From assembly GCA_016721905.1 (NCBI GenBank), contig JADKHH010000033.1, forward strand, positions 186,001-250,000: a DNA stretch of 64,000 nucleotides, read 5' to 3'. The notes beneath the pieces were generated by a model. That model was not told the DNA's origin. It did not search any database and saw nothing but the letters and a program-made list of their open reading frames with translations. The stretch comes from Candidatus Opimibacter skivensis. Its GTDB lineage: Bacteria; Bacteroidota; Bacteroidia; Chitinophagales; Saprospiraceae. Position 1 is the first letter of the stretch. Every line of letters begins with the position of its first letter. Position numbers and translations under genes: made by a program. Positions 38,201-46,026 of the stretch are shown in pieces.

Positions 38201-40196
38201 CGATAGCCACATTTGTTTGACCATTGCCGAGAACAATACTATTACTCCTACCCACGATAGAATTTGCACCAATAGCTGCCGAATTGATAAGTGTATCACC
38301 ATTGGAGTTATATCCGGCAGCATTCGCCCCTATGAAAATGTTGTTAAACCCTACGGAATCTTCAAACACCCAATGATTGCCACTCTCAAATCCAATCCCA
38401 ATATTATTATCACCATATAAATATCCTCCGAGGTTACCCCCACTTAGTGCTTTGTTGCCGATAGCAATGTTATTGCTGCCTGATTTCATAGATGAGGCAT
38501 TTGTTCCTAATGCTGTATTGAAATTTCCAGTGGCATTATGGACCCCTGTCCCCACGCCCAGATAGGTGTTGTATTCTCCGGAAATATTTCCATTACCGCT
38601 TTGATTTCCAAGAAATGTATTGGAAGATCCACTGGTCGTATTGATCCCTGCCGATTTTCCAATGATGGTATTGTCAGTGGAATTCAATATCCGGTATCCT
38701 GCATTGTCACCGAAAAGGGTATTGCCAAATCCATTGTCAAGATGTCTCCCGGCAAAATTTCCAACAATAGTATTCTCACTCGCAAACATGGCAGCGCTGT
38801 ATGCTGCGCTGTCTCCGATGATCACCGAATTAGTCGGATTCGTTATTCTGCTGCCGAAATGAATCTTATGCTCCTGGGAATTCAAAAAACCAAATTGCTG
38901 ACTGTTCAGTTTAAACGTCAACTTTGGTAAATCAGTCGTACCAATAAAATTTTCCTGAAAGGTGCCGGCATTTCCGGAAGTCCCCCAAACATTAGTATCT
39001 GTTACTATTGGCTTCCATTCAAGTCCATCGAAGAAAAGAAACACATGCAGTAAGGAATCATAAGCAAGAAGGCCCTCTGCCGGATTTGCGATTGCTTCTA
39101 TAACCGGGGTGGCCATTCGTGGAATAAGAATCCCTTTACTATTGGATTGAATATCCAAAACCGCCGAGAGATCGGGTAAAAAAGTACCTATGCCAATATC
39201 ATTTGAAGTCCCAAGCACGATGGTGTTACTCCTTTGTAAATGTGTATTCGCCCCAATGGCAATACCATTCGTTAATCCAGGAATATCAGATTGGGCATGA
39301 TCTCCCAGCAGGATATTATTGTTCCCTATGTTTTCAAAACCCGTCTCCACACCAAGAAAAATATTACCGGATCCGCTTACGTTGCCAAAGCCGGCAGATT
39401 GTCCCAGCATTATATTTGATGAACCAGAAACATTGCTGAAACCACTATATGCTCCTATCATGGTATTACTAGAGCCTGTGCTCGAGATACCGGCACTCTC
39501 TCCCATGAAAACGTTATTGATCCCTGTGGTATTCGCTTTTCCACTGGCATCGCCTATAAATGTGTTGAAGGAGCTTTGGTTATTCAGTCCTGCATTTACA
39601 CCTATGGCAATATTCTTTACCCCGGATGGGTTATTCAGATTTGTGTTCAATCCGATGTTGATGTTATTCGTTGCAATAAATGTAGCTCCGGCTCCTGCAT
39701 GGTCACCAATGGATACTGAGTTAGAACCAAACAATCCTGTAGCATACCCCAACTTAGTGGTTTTCGTGTGCTGATCAATTAAACCTGATTGAAGGTTATT
39801 CACTCGAAATGAAAGTGCAACATCATCAGTTGTCCCTATAAATTCGGATGTATAATTGGTGCCCTGATTTCCAACAGTATTCCATGTCTTGTCTGTAGTT
39901 TGATAGACTTGCCAGGTCCCGGCAAAGCCATTAAACGTAGAATCATAGATCATAAGCTTCTGCAGAGATACATCATAGACCATCATACCATTGGAAGTCA
40001 CATCTGTACCAAGGCCATTAGCAAGGTTCAACCGCTGCATGGTTGTCATTCTTGGGATCAACAAACCTGATGTAGTTGAGTAAAGGTCAAGGATTGCTTC
40101 AGGCGCTGGACTGGTCGTCCCTATCCCCACATTATTACTCTGGGCCACAAGACAAAATGAAAAAAACAGGAAGGAGAAGGAGAGTAGATATTTCAT
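35136..40196 (-). CDS. Very large surface protein with YadA-head repeats and a MopE-like calcium/metal motif region, N-terminal part
   Basis: A 1,686-residue piece of a ~2,020-residue protein. Signal peptide MKYLLSFSFLFFSFCLVAQ is followed by NVGIGTTSPAP, the usual start of Bacteroidota tail-fibre-like proteins. Residues ~130-340 and ~480-680 are Hep_Hag-like units (NIAIGVNAGLNNQSSFNTFI). Near 915-1000 a Cys/Asp-rich insert (DQDSDGYGDSTQDS; CDNLDNDCDG) matches MopE-type metal-binding repeats. Near 1415-1580 a run of AMGN(S/T)xxASGxxST units matches the YadA head. Five or more copies of LTV(A/G)GKTTTTNLQMT separate the modules. A homopolymer slip at 35225-35227 moves the frame into the next piece. 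Adhesion is likely. Confidence 0.85.
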   Translation of the reverse strand: MKYLLSFSFLFFSFCLVAQSNNVGIGTTSPAPEAILDLYSTTSGLLIPRMTTMQRLNLANGLGTDVTSNGMMVYDVSLQKLMIYDSTFNGFAGTWQVYQTTDKTWNTVGNQGTNYTSEFIGTTDDVALSFRVNNLQSGLIDQHTKTTKLGYATGLFGSNSVSIGDHAGAGATFIATNNINIGLNTNLNNPSGVKNIAIGVNAGLNNQSSFNTFIGDASGKANTTGINNVFMGESAGISSTGSSNTMIGAYSGFSNVSGSSNIMLGQSAGFGNVSGSGNIFLGVETGFENIGNNNILLGDHAQSDIPGLTNGIAIGANTHLQRSNTIVLGTSNDIGIGTFLPDLSAVLDIQSNSKGILIPRMATPVIEAIANPAEGLLAYDSLLHVFLFFDGLEWKPIVTDTNVWGTSGNAGTFQENFIGTTDLPKLTFKLNSQQFGFLNSQEHKIHFGSRITNPTNSVIIGDSAAYSAAMFASENTIVGNFAGRHLDNGFGNTLFGDNAGYRILNSTDNTIIGKSAGINTTSGSSNTFLGNQSGNGNISGEYNTYLGVGTGVHNATGNFNTALGTNASSMKSGSNNIAIGNKALSGGNLGGYLYGDNNIGIGFESGNHWVFEDSVGFNNIFIGANAAGYNSNGDTLINSAAIGANSIVGRSNSIVLGNGQTNVAIGHPYPDHKLDVLGSTKLHGHLIYKSGDPEVGDILVSTSIDGDAEWVDPSTLPLNFLETDPEVTSGIIDFVPRWTGSSLDDGIIRDNGVETAINTLIVPGQTLTVGGKTATTNFQMTAGAANGFLLQSNASGNASWVDPASLAIGEIDPQVGVAVVNAIPRWNGTTLTDGVIMDNATNVGIGTTSPNPSALLDLTATDKGLLIPRLTASQRCAINNPANGLMVYDLDSLSLFVYSGNPLRWKSLIMNMGTTATLWYRDQDSDGYGDSTQDSTSCNQPIGYVAVGGDCEDANSTMYPGAPELCDNLDNDCDGENEETINLLDDENNCGACGNICVFPNATPVCASGICTMGACDPGFLDANNDDMDGCEIDLNSGNYCYIGGMLYAAGQDNPDVECLVCNPAKNLNNWSQKENAGQCLTDTSAVVNPTFGLLVYSISDSQYYFYDGNKWNALLFQETDPQVASSASNLVPRWNGTSLVDGVLQDDATNVGVGIAPVANQKLTVAGKTTTTNLQMTNGAANGLVLQSDATGNAAWVNSTSLPITEFDPQVGSTALNLVPRWNGTTLVDGVIQDDATNVGVGAAPVVNQKLTVGGKTTTTNLQMTSGAGTNLVLQSDALGNGAWVSPSTLNINNLYNTSGTLTDARTVTQGGNAYTVLNNGAQNTIFNLSSTGDFDVQNNGVSALRVSDAGKVGINTSAPLAMLHVADSSVVFTGGASPPQTPGNPPVSGAGVRMMWYPDKAAFRAGLAEGTSWDKVNVGNYSFAAGAGTIASGNVSTATGTGTVASGVFTTAMGSGTIAQGGSSTAMGNSTIASGNVSTAMGTQSIASGESSIAMGNHSIASGDNSTATGLFTTASGFHTTAMGNSTTASGNSSTAMGSFTKASGDNSTSMGNSTTASGNSSTAMGLSVTARAYASLAIGQYNDSIASSSPTTWITTDPAFVIGNGTADNARSNAFMVLKNGNTGISATPVAGQKLTVGGKTTTTNLQMTSGAGQTVLYFNRMPPEMQHGSIQLLLPSPNWIPR

Positions 40197-40224
40197 ACAA
40201 AAAGGATTAGACCGTTGGATTGTA

Positions 40225-40273
40225 CAAACGTATCGCTTCCTTGCAAACCCTGAAATAGCTATATCTAGGCATA
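40225..40273 (-). promoter_or_regulatory. Promoter region of the YadA/MopE-like gene with shared upstream motif
   Basis: TACGTTTG on the minus strand at 40232-40225 fits TAnnTTTG and lies 28 bp before the ATG. The 20-bp motif AATAGCTATATCTAGGCATA (plus strand, 40254-40273) lies 21 bp upstream of it, as at the giant beta-helix gene. Confidence 0.6.
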
Positions 40274-40281
40274 TACTGCTT

Positions 40282-40380
40282 GTCGAGGCATTCCTGAAAC
40301 TGCTAGAGCACTATGGCTTTAAGCACTATCTGTATTACCGGATTGTCATCGTCGTCAGCTTCCTGATCTGGATGAATTGA
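40282..40380 (+). pseudogene. Fragment of the uppP 3' end
   Basis: Bases 40282-40377 match 17321-17416 of uppP at about 80 of 96 positions without gaps. The encoded pieces are FLKLLEHYGFKHYLYYRIVI and FLKLVEHYGFKHFGYYRIVI, and the fragment ends IWMN-TGA. Many differences fall in third codon positions, so it diverged as coding sequence. Only the last ~32 codons are present, with no start. It has the same orientation as uppP. Confidence 0.85.
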
Positions 40381-40470
40381 TGGACCGATAGCCTTACAGT
40401 GGACTGCTGCCGGGAGAGGATGTTGCTCAGGAAAATTTGAGTATATTAGATTTACAAACCCGAAACAGTC

Positions 40471-40992
40471 ATGAAAAACCTACTCCTCACCTTATCATTC
40501 TTTTGCATCCTTCATGCGATCATTGCCGCACAACTTGGGATGACTCCAGATAGCATTACTAAGGCGGCTATGGAAAAACTTACCGTACTCACCGGCCAAT
40601 GGTCCGGCACTGGCTGGATTCAAATGGGCCGAGACAAACACTTTTTCAATCAAAGTGAAAATGTAATCCAAAAAGTAAATCAATCGGTCATTGTCATCGA
40701 TGGCTTAGGAACCGATAGTGAAACAAATCAAGTCATACACCAGGCCTTTGCGATAGTCTCCTATGACAAGGCTACCCAAAAATATCTAATGCGTGCATTC
40801 CGCGGTGATGGCAATTACGTTGATGCAGACTTTGAAGTTGTATCTGATAGAATTTTTATCTGGGGCTTTACCCACCCTCAAGCCGGCAGGATGAAATATA
40901 CCATCAGGATGACCGATGGAAAATGGATTGAAACAGGCGAAATGAGCAGAGACAATACGACCTGGTTTCCTTTTTTCGAAATGACGCTTTAA
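40471..40992 (+). CDS. Small secreted protein, lipocalin-like (DUF1579-type)
   Basis: A 173-residue protein with signal peptide MKNLLLTLSFFCILHAIIAA. The mature part begins with a helix (AAMEKLTVLTGQWSGTGWI), and the pattern LTGQWSGTGW ... GDGNYVDADFEVVSDRIFIW ... KWIETGEMSRD is that of small lipocalin-like beta-barrels often annotated DUF1579 or heme-binding-like. No ligand residue can be assigned. It stands alone, flanked by the uppP fragment and a long repeat-rich spacer. Confidence 0.8.
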   Translation: MKNLLLTLSFFCILHAIIAAQLGMTPDSITKAAMEKLTVLTGQWSGTGWIQMGRDKHFFNQSENVIQKVNQSVIVIDGLGTDSETNQVIHQAFAIVSYDKATQKYLMRAFRGDGNYVDADFEVVSDRIFIWGFTHPQAGRMKYTIRMTDGKWIETGEMSRDNTTWFPFFEMTL

Positions 40993-41448
40993 AAGAATTA
41001 AACGCGTCATTCTTTCTTCGAAAGCTTATTGCTTATACGCTTATAAGCTTATACTATATAAACTGATTAACCTATAAACTCATCAACGTATAAACATATC
41101 TTATCACCTATAATTTCAACCATCAAACCCGACACCATCAACCTATCAACCTATCAACTTATCACTTATCACCCATCAACCATCAACTCATAAGCAAATA
41201 AGCTCAAGCCTAAAGTTTCATAACCTCTAACAAATGATTGGTGGGGAGTGGCCACTAAACCTATCAACTCATCAACCCATCAACCCATCAACCTATCAAC
41301 CTATCAACCCATCAACTTATCAACCCATCAACTCAGTAAACAATAAGCTATCCGGGGGGACACGGAAGGGCAAATGCCTATCCCTCAACCATCAACCCAT
41401 CAACCTATAAGCTAATAAGCCTATAGGCTCATAAGCCCATAAGCCCCT
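40993..41448. repeat. Spacer of AT-rich phrase repeats (ATCAACC and ATAAGC families)
   Basis: No gene. From about 41030 the phrases CTTATAAGCTTATA, then CATCAACCTATCAAC repeated more than a dozen times, then AATAAGCCTATAGGCTCATAAG fill the spacer. Units are 6-10 bp and vary. The same two phrase families recur near 47667-47724, just upstream of the tRNA cluster. It is not a CRISPR array: there is no constant repeat with unique spacers. Confidence 0.85.
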
Positions 41449-43350
41449 TTACATTTTAACCACCTGCATCACTTTATGCTGACCGTCAGCAAGGATGTGG
41501 AATAGGTATATGCCTGGAGGAAAATGGAGCGAAAATGGAATCGATTGCACTTGTTGAAAATTGATTACTTCCAATTTTCTTCCATAGACATCCGTAATTT
41601 CCATCTGCACATTTTCCCTAAGTGCAGACAAATCAATGAGGATATCCCCCTTAGTCGGATTAGGATAAAGCCTGATGTCCGATGGGGAATATGGCTCATT
41701 CGAAGACACCAGCATGAGCTCCACACAGTCCGAAGTATCAATACACCCATTAAGGGTTACAATCACCGCGTAGGTACCACTACTTGCAGGAAAAAATGTT
41801 TGTTCAACCGCATCCGGGATCAGTGTATTCGTATTACAATCCAACCATTGGTATGCGGCACTATCCTGCCGGGCTGACAGGGAATTGTCATTGATCGTAA
41901 TGTTATGGTCAGGACCGATTATCAAAAGATCCAGGGTCACCACGCTGTCGCATCCGGCAGCATTGGGTACTACAAAGGTGTATGTTCCGGAGTCATCATA
42001 CGTTTCCTCACCATCCGGTGTTGTATAAGAAAAACATGTCTCCACCACTTCTGATCCTGAGGAGGAATGAAGGATCGTCAAATGGAGAAGGACTAAACTG
42101 TCACACCCATTTGTACCCGTGAATAGCTGGATATAGTCACCTGATAAAGTCAACACCCCACCAGTAGTCACAAGGCTGTCACAAGCTGTTTCCGCGCGTT
42201 CAGTTTCCGATGGATGGACAATGGTCAGTTCTAGCGAGATGACGCTATCACACCCATGCACATCCGGCATCGTGTATAGATAAAAGCCGGACGATGAATA
42301 GACATTTCCAAGAGGGTCTTCATATTGACCACACTCCGTCCGTGTATCGGTGGTTTCACTGCTGTGATAAATGGTCAGATTATAAAAGACCAGACTGTCA
42401 CATCCATCTGTATTGGTCAGGGATTCCATGTATTCACCTGATTGTGTCCAGGTATTTTGTCCATTTGGTGTGGTATAGCTATTACAACTTGTGTTCGTGA
42501 CATCAGTTTCATCATGGATATTGATGGTGAGGACCACCGTGATGATACTGTCACATCCAATAAAGGATGCGAGCGTATCCAAATACGTACCTGTGGAAGT
42601 CCAAACCGCCTCCCCGTCAGGAGATAGCATGCTGTCACAGGCTGTAGCCTCGAAAGATGAATACACCGCAGGGCAAATATTGATGCTGGCAAGGAAAAAA
42701 TCATCATCACCGTTGGAATGCAAGGAAAGCACATCACCTGATGGATCGGCATCTATCTCCTGCGTAAATGATCCGGCAATGTAATAGCGGGTCGTTTCAT
42801 ATTGTGCTATGGTGTGGCCTGCATCGGATCCCATTCCACTGATTTGATCCATCTTTCCAAAATCACCATTGGAATTCAACGTGAGCACGAAAACATCCTC
42901 TTCGGCGGTAGCCTGCGCATAGGAAGTCACGTTACCGTAATAGAAATCTGCATACCCTCTAAAATAACCGGAGACCAGGATATTTCCAAAGTTATCTGCG
43001 CTGATATCAATTCCTTTATCATTATCCTCTCCCCCAAAATTACGTGCCCAGATAAATGTGCCGGAAGGCGAGAGTTTTACCACATATCCATCATCCTCTC
43101 CCTCGGAAGCCAGGAAGGTGGTAAAAGTACTTGGATTGAAATCCACATTTCCTCTAAACATCCCGGTCAATAGAATATTGCCGGGAGCATCCATGTGTAT
43201 GCCATTGACTTCATCATCTTCACTTCCTCCGATCCGTAAGGAACGGATATGGTCTCCCTGACCTGTATATGTAGCTATAAAAATATCTTCCAACCCATGT
43301 GCAGTCAAAGTAGCTTCATCAGGCTTGGGATTGAAATCAACTGATTCAGA
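41449..43350 (-). CDS. Large T9SS-secreted BNR/SBBP-repeat protein, C-terminal part
   Basis: Continuation of the gene starting at 45197. Homologous reading in this frame starts near 43350 (SESVDFNPKPDEATL); the formal ORF reaches 43440. It has further SBBP-like units (DAPGNILLTGMFRGNVDFNP; DNFGNILVSGYFRGYADFYY), then six or so Cys-containing repeats of ~42 residues (ATACDSMLSPDGEAVWTSTG; GCDSIITVVLTI), and ends with a T9SS type A sorting domain (DIRLYPNPTKGDILIDLSAL ... KVMQVVKM). The T9SS domain shows that the protein is exported across the outer membrane. Its stop lies directly beside the phrase-repeat spacer. Confidence 0.82.
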   Translation of the reverse strand, partial: SESVDFNPKPDEATLTAHGLEDIFIATYTGQGDHIRSLRIGGSEDDEVNGIHMDAPGNILLTGMFRGNVDFNPSTFTTFLASEGEDDGYVVKLSPSGTFIWARNFGGEDNDKGIDISADNFGNILVSGYFRGYADFYYGNVTSYAQATAEEDVFVLTLNSNGDFGKMDQISGMGSDAGHTIAQYETTRYYIAGSFTQEIDADPSGDVLSLHSNGDDDFFLASINICPAVYSSFEATACDSMLSPDGEAVWTSTGTYLDTLASFIGCDSIITVVLTINIHDETDVTNTSCNSYTTPNGQNTWTQSGEYMESLTNTDGCDSLVFYNLTIYHSSETTDTRTECGQYEDPLGNVYSSSGFYLYTMPDVHGCDSVISLELTIVHPSETERAETACDSLVTTGGVLTLSGDYIQLFTGTNGCDSLVLLHLTILHSSSGSEVVETCFSYTTPDGEETYDDSGTYTFVVPNAAGCDSVVTLDLLIIGPDHNITINDNSLSARQDSAAYQWLDCNTNTLIPDAVEQTFFPASSGTYAVIVTLNGCIDTSDCVELMLVSSNEPYSPSDIRLYPNPTKGDILIDLSALRENVQMEITDVYGRKLEVINFQQVQSIPFSLHFPPGIYLFHILADGQHKVMQVVKM

Positions 43351-45197
43351 AAATGACCTGCCACCCATACATTTCCTGTGAGTGTCACGGTCACCCCCCG
43401 CCCGGCATCCGAGCCTGGGCCACCAAAACCATGGACCCAAATCAATTGTCCTTCCGGAGTATACTTGGCAAGGAAAATATCTTCCAGTCCATTACTGGTG
43501 AGCAGTGAGACACCATCTGTTGGATCGAAATCTGCTGTTTCTTCAAAAAGACCGGTTACAAAAATATTATTCGAGGCATCTGTCTTCACTGAACGGATTT
43601 CATTGAAAGCATCTCCGGTAATTTGAATCGCCCAGATAAATTCACCATTTGCATCAAGCTTGGTGATATATGCATCACCATCCACACCTGCAGACAAGGG
43701 AAATACATTTGGGCCCGGATCAAAATCAGCCGTTTCATGAAATGAACCCGTCACGATCACATTGCCCTCGTGATCCATAGCAATGCTATTAGCGTGATCC
43801 GTTCCGTGCCCACCGATTCGCTTAGCCCAAAGCACTACACCAGAGGGTGATGTTTTGGAAATAAAAATATCATCCTCACCTGCTGAGGTAAGAATGTGCA
43901 TATCAGCGCCTGGGTCAAAATAAACGGAGTTTTGAAATTTGCCTGTCAGGAAAACATTTCCATCATCATCCAGGACCATATCGGTCGCCGTAGTTGATCC
44001 GGCAGCTCCTATACTATAAGCCCAGTTCAATGTATGCGTAGCATGCAGCGGATTACCTGTTAGATTTCGTCGGCATAAAATTTCAGTATCGCCGAAACGG
44101 CTTTCAGTCCATGCGACGACCACAAGTGAATTCTCTATACAAACAGTTGAATGTCCCGAAAATCCCGCTTCGGCCGAGAGTTGTCTTTTGGGCGTCCACG
44201 ATGCACCCCCATCCGTTGAAAAACGTGATTCCACTTCCCAGTTCGTAGCGACATCAGAAAGTTCATGCCAGGTGACAAAGGCAAATGCACCTTCCATGGC
44301 AATCTTTGGCTCTAATGACTCTCTCGGTGAATTGGTCAGCCGCGTGTCTGCTGACCAGGTATCTCCATTGTCAACCGAACGAAGGCCAAAAATTTCCGCA
44401 TTGCCCTCGCGCAGATCTGACCAAACGACGATGATGGTTTTGCCCATCGCAACAGCGGATGGAAAATTTGATTTAGCATTATTATTGGTCAGGCGCCGAT
44501 CGGCACCCCATGTCAGGCCACCGTCTGTCGAACGTTTGTAATAAATCTCATCATTGCCATTCCGATTGTCCTGCCAGACGACATGTATATCATTGTCCAT
44601 GGAGGATACGGAAGCGTTAATGGAGTTTCCACTATTATTTGTCAACCGTACCCGATCACCCCAACTCAGACCAGCATTGAGAGAATGGCAGTAGAAAACT
44701 TCCTCATCTTCAAAACGGGTATCAGTCCAGACAAGATGTACCACAGGTCCTGAAACAGACAGGCAAGGAAAACCGGAATCAAACGGATCATTGGTGATAC
44801 GTGTTTCATCAAACCATGTAGTACCCCCATCAGGAGAATTGCGGTAATAGATATCATCATGCCCGTTACGCTGATCTGTCCAGGCGACATGGAGTTCATC
44901 ATTCCAGACCGCAATGGTCGGATACCCTGAAAAACTTCCATTATCTGTCGTCAGTTGTATAGCCGTTTGCCAGGTGGTCCCGCCATCGATTGATCGCTGG
45001 TAGTATACCTCACCTTCTAAGCCCCGTTCATCGGTGTACACCAGATGGACAACATCTCCATTGGCTGCCATGGCATTGGCATTACCGAAGGAGGTGTAAG
45101 TTGCTCCTGGCGCATTGGTGACCCGGGTCTCAAAATTGAATTGCGCCGCTAACCCCAGGGGCAGCAGGAGTATAAGTGTCAACGTGGTTGGTTTCAT
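43305..45197 (-). CDS. Large T9SS-secreted BNR/SBBP-repeat protein, N-terminal part
   Basis: Signal peptide MKPTTLTLILLLPLGLAAQ, then six BNR/sialidase-like propeller blades in residues ~20-380 (RSIDGGTTWQTAIQLTTDNG; VVHLVWTDTRFEDEEVFYCH) and four SBBP-like units (LDDDGNVFLTGKFQNSVYFD; MDHEGNVIVTGSFHETADFD). The Asp-box pattern SxDxGxTW is present, but the sialidase Arg triad is not identifiable, so enzymatic activity is doubtful. Near 43350 (A4 on the + strand, one A short) the frame shifts; the true product would be ~1,245 residues joined to the piece ending at 41449. Confidence 0.85.
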   Translation of the reverse strand: MKPTTLTLILLLPLGLAAQFNFETRVTNAPGATYTSFGNANAMAANGDVVHLVYTDERGLEGEVYYQRSIDGGTTWQTAIQLTTDNGSFSGYPTIAVWNDELHVAWTDQRNGHDDIYYRNSPDGGTTWFDETRITNDPFDSGFPCLSVSGPVVHLVWTDTRFEDEEVFYCHSLNAGLSWGDRVRLTNNSGNSINASVSSMDNDIHVVWQDNRNGNDEIYYKRSTDGGLTWGADRRLTNNNAKSNFPSAVAMGKTIIVVWSDLREGNAEIFGLRSVDNGDTWSADTRLTNSPRESLEPKIAMEGAFAFVTWHELSDVATNWEVESRFSTDGGASWTPKRQLSAEAGFSGHSTVCIENSLVVVAWTESRFGDTEILCRRNLTGNPLHATHTLNWAYSIGAAGSTTATDMVLDDDGNVFLTGKFQNSVYFDPGADMHILTSAGEDDIFISKTSPSGVVLWAKRIGGHGTDHANSIAMDHEGNVIVTGSFHETADFDPGPNVFPLSAGVDGDAYITKLDANGEFIWAIQITGDAFNEIRSVKTDASNNIFVTGLFEETADFDPTDGVSLLTSNGLEDIFLAKYTPEGQLIWVHGFGGPGSDAGRGVTVTLTGNVWVAGHFLNQLISIPSLMKLL

Positions 45198-45636
45198 TGG
45201 TGTGATTTATATTTTAATATGTAATAGCCAAATAATATGTAAATCCTTCTCTATGAAAAGGAATCGGAGGGCGTTATGGTTTTCCGTTGGATTAAACAAC
45301 CCAAAACGGAGGGGGTAGAAATCAGATCAATCCTTTATGCAAGAGGCTCCGATCCTGATCTCTGGAAATAAACATACAAAATATTTCTCTTCTAGGAGGT
45401 CTGCTGGCTAGGTTATTTTGGGATATGGCAAAGATTATCAAACACTTGGCACTAACTGCTTCACTGGTTTGATGGAATAAAAATGCCTTGGTATTTGCAA
45501 GAAAACCAAGGCATTTATATAGAATAGAATCATGAAGTTGCCTGGAGTGATCAACATGCCAGGTTAACCTATCTTTCAATCCCGATCTATCAATCATCTC
45601 AAACTAACAGATGTTATCGACTAATGACATACATGA
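45198..45636. other. Spacer without a supported gene
   Basis: A 439-bp AT-rich stretch. It contains the terminator hairpin at 45481-45516 and an open frame of 91 codons at 45322-45597 (-) that has no recognisable features and overlaps the hairpin, so it is not called. The sequence AATAGCC at 45223 resembles the first half of the shared promoter motif but lacks its spacing. Confidence 0.5.
45481..45516 (-). terminator. Intrinsic terminator of the sorbosone-dehydrogenase-like gene
   Basis: AAATGCCTTGGT (45481-45492) is the exact reverse complement of ACCAAGGCATTT (45505-45516) with a 12-base loop. On the minus strand the hairpin is followed by a T-rich run (CATTTTTATTCC). It lies about 120 bp after the stop at 45637. 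Confidence 0.75.
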
Positions 45637-46026
45637 TTACTCCACCAGGAAAAGTTTCCTGGTAATGGAATTATCTCCTGTATTGATCTTCACCAAATAA
45701 AATCCCTGTGTCAATTCGTCAACACTGACTTCCAGGTTGTGCGTTCCCGCTTGAAGCCATTGCTTCGGCACGAAAACAACTTCTTTACCTGTGAGATCGT
45801 AAATGGAGATAGTCACATTCGCGGATTGATTCAAGTCAATGGCTAATGTTATAGCACTACTTGCAGGATTCGGAAAGATCGTTGCAGCACTTACGGCCAC
45901 CTTTTCATCTTTAGTCCCTGATATATCATCTGGTGTCATCACGAGGATAACGCTATTGCCTTCGTCAGAACTGATATAAACTCTTCCATCTTCATCCGTT
46001 GCAATGCCAACAGGTCTGCCCCAAAA
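45637..46026 (-). CDS. Sorbosone dehydrogenase-like T9SS protein, C-terminal part
   Basis: Continuation of the gene starting at 47156; homology in this frame begins at about 46026 (FWGRPVGIATDEDGRVYISS), the last propeller blade, and is followed by a T9SS type A sorting domain (ATIFPNPASSAITLAIDLNQ ... SITRKLFLVE). The preceding piece must join at the T5 run on the minus strand (A5 at 46023-46027 on the + strand), which needs six bases. The formal ORF starts at 46062. Confidence 0.82.
   Translation of the reverse strand, partial: FWGRPVGIATDEDGRVYISSDEGNSVILVMTPDDISGTKDEKVAVSAATIFPNPASSAITLAIDLNQSANVTISIYDLTGKEVVFVPKQWLQAGTHNLEVSVDELTQGFYLVKINTGDNSITRKLFLVE

Noticed and set aside
17432..40281. 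Calling the block a mobile element
   Set aside because: There is a flanking direct repeat but no integrase, transposase, toxin-antitoxin or transfer gene, and composition does not visibly change.
41080..41345. CRISPR-like look of the ATCAACC repeats
   Set aside because: Units are 6-10 bp, imperfect and without unique spacers of constant length; no cas gene is present.
43305..43440. N-terminus MGPWFWWPRLGCRAGG of the downstream BNR/SBBP piece as a real start
   Set aside because: The segment is the neighbouring frame of the upstream piece; homology begins only at the frame break near 43350.
45223..45242. Third copy of the AATAGC motif before the BNR/SBBP gene
   Set aside because: Only the first half matches and no -7 box lies 21 bp away.
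45322..45597. Open frame of 91 codons on the minus strand
   Set aside because: No homology features, no start signal, and it overlaps a terminator hairpin.
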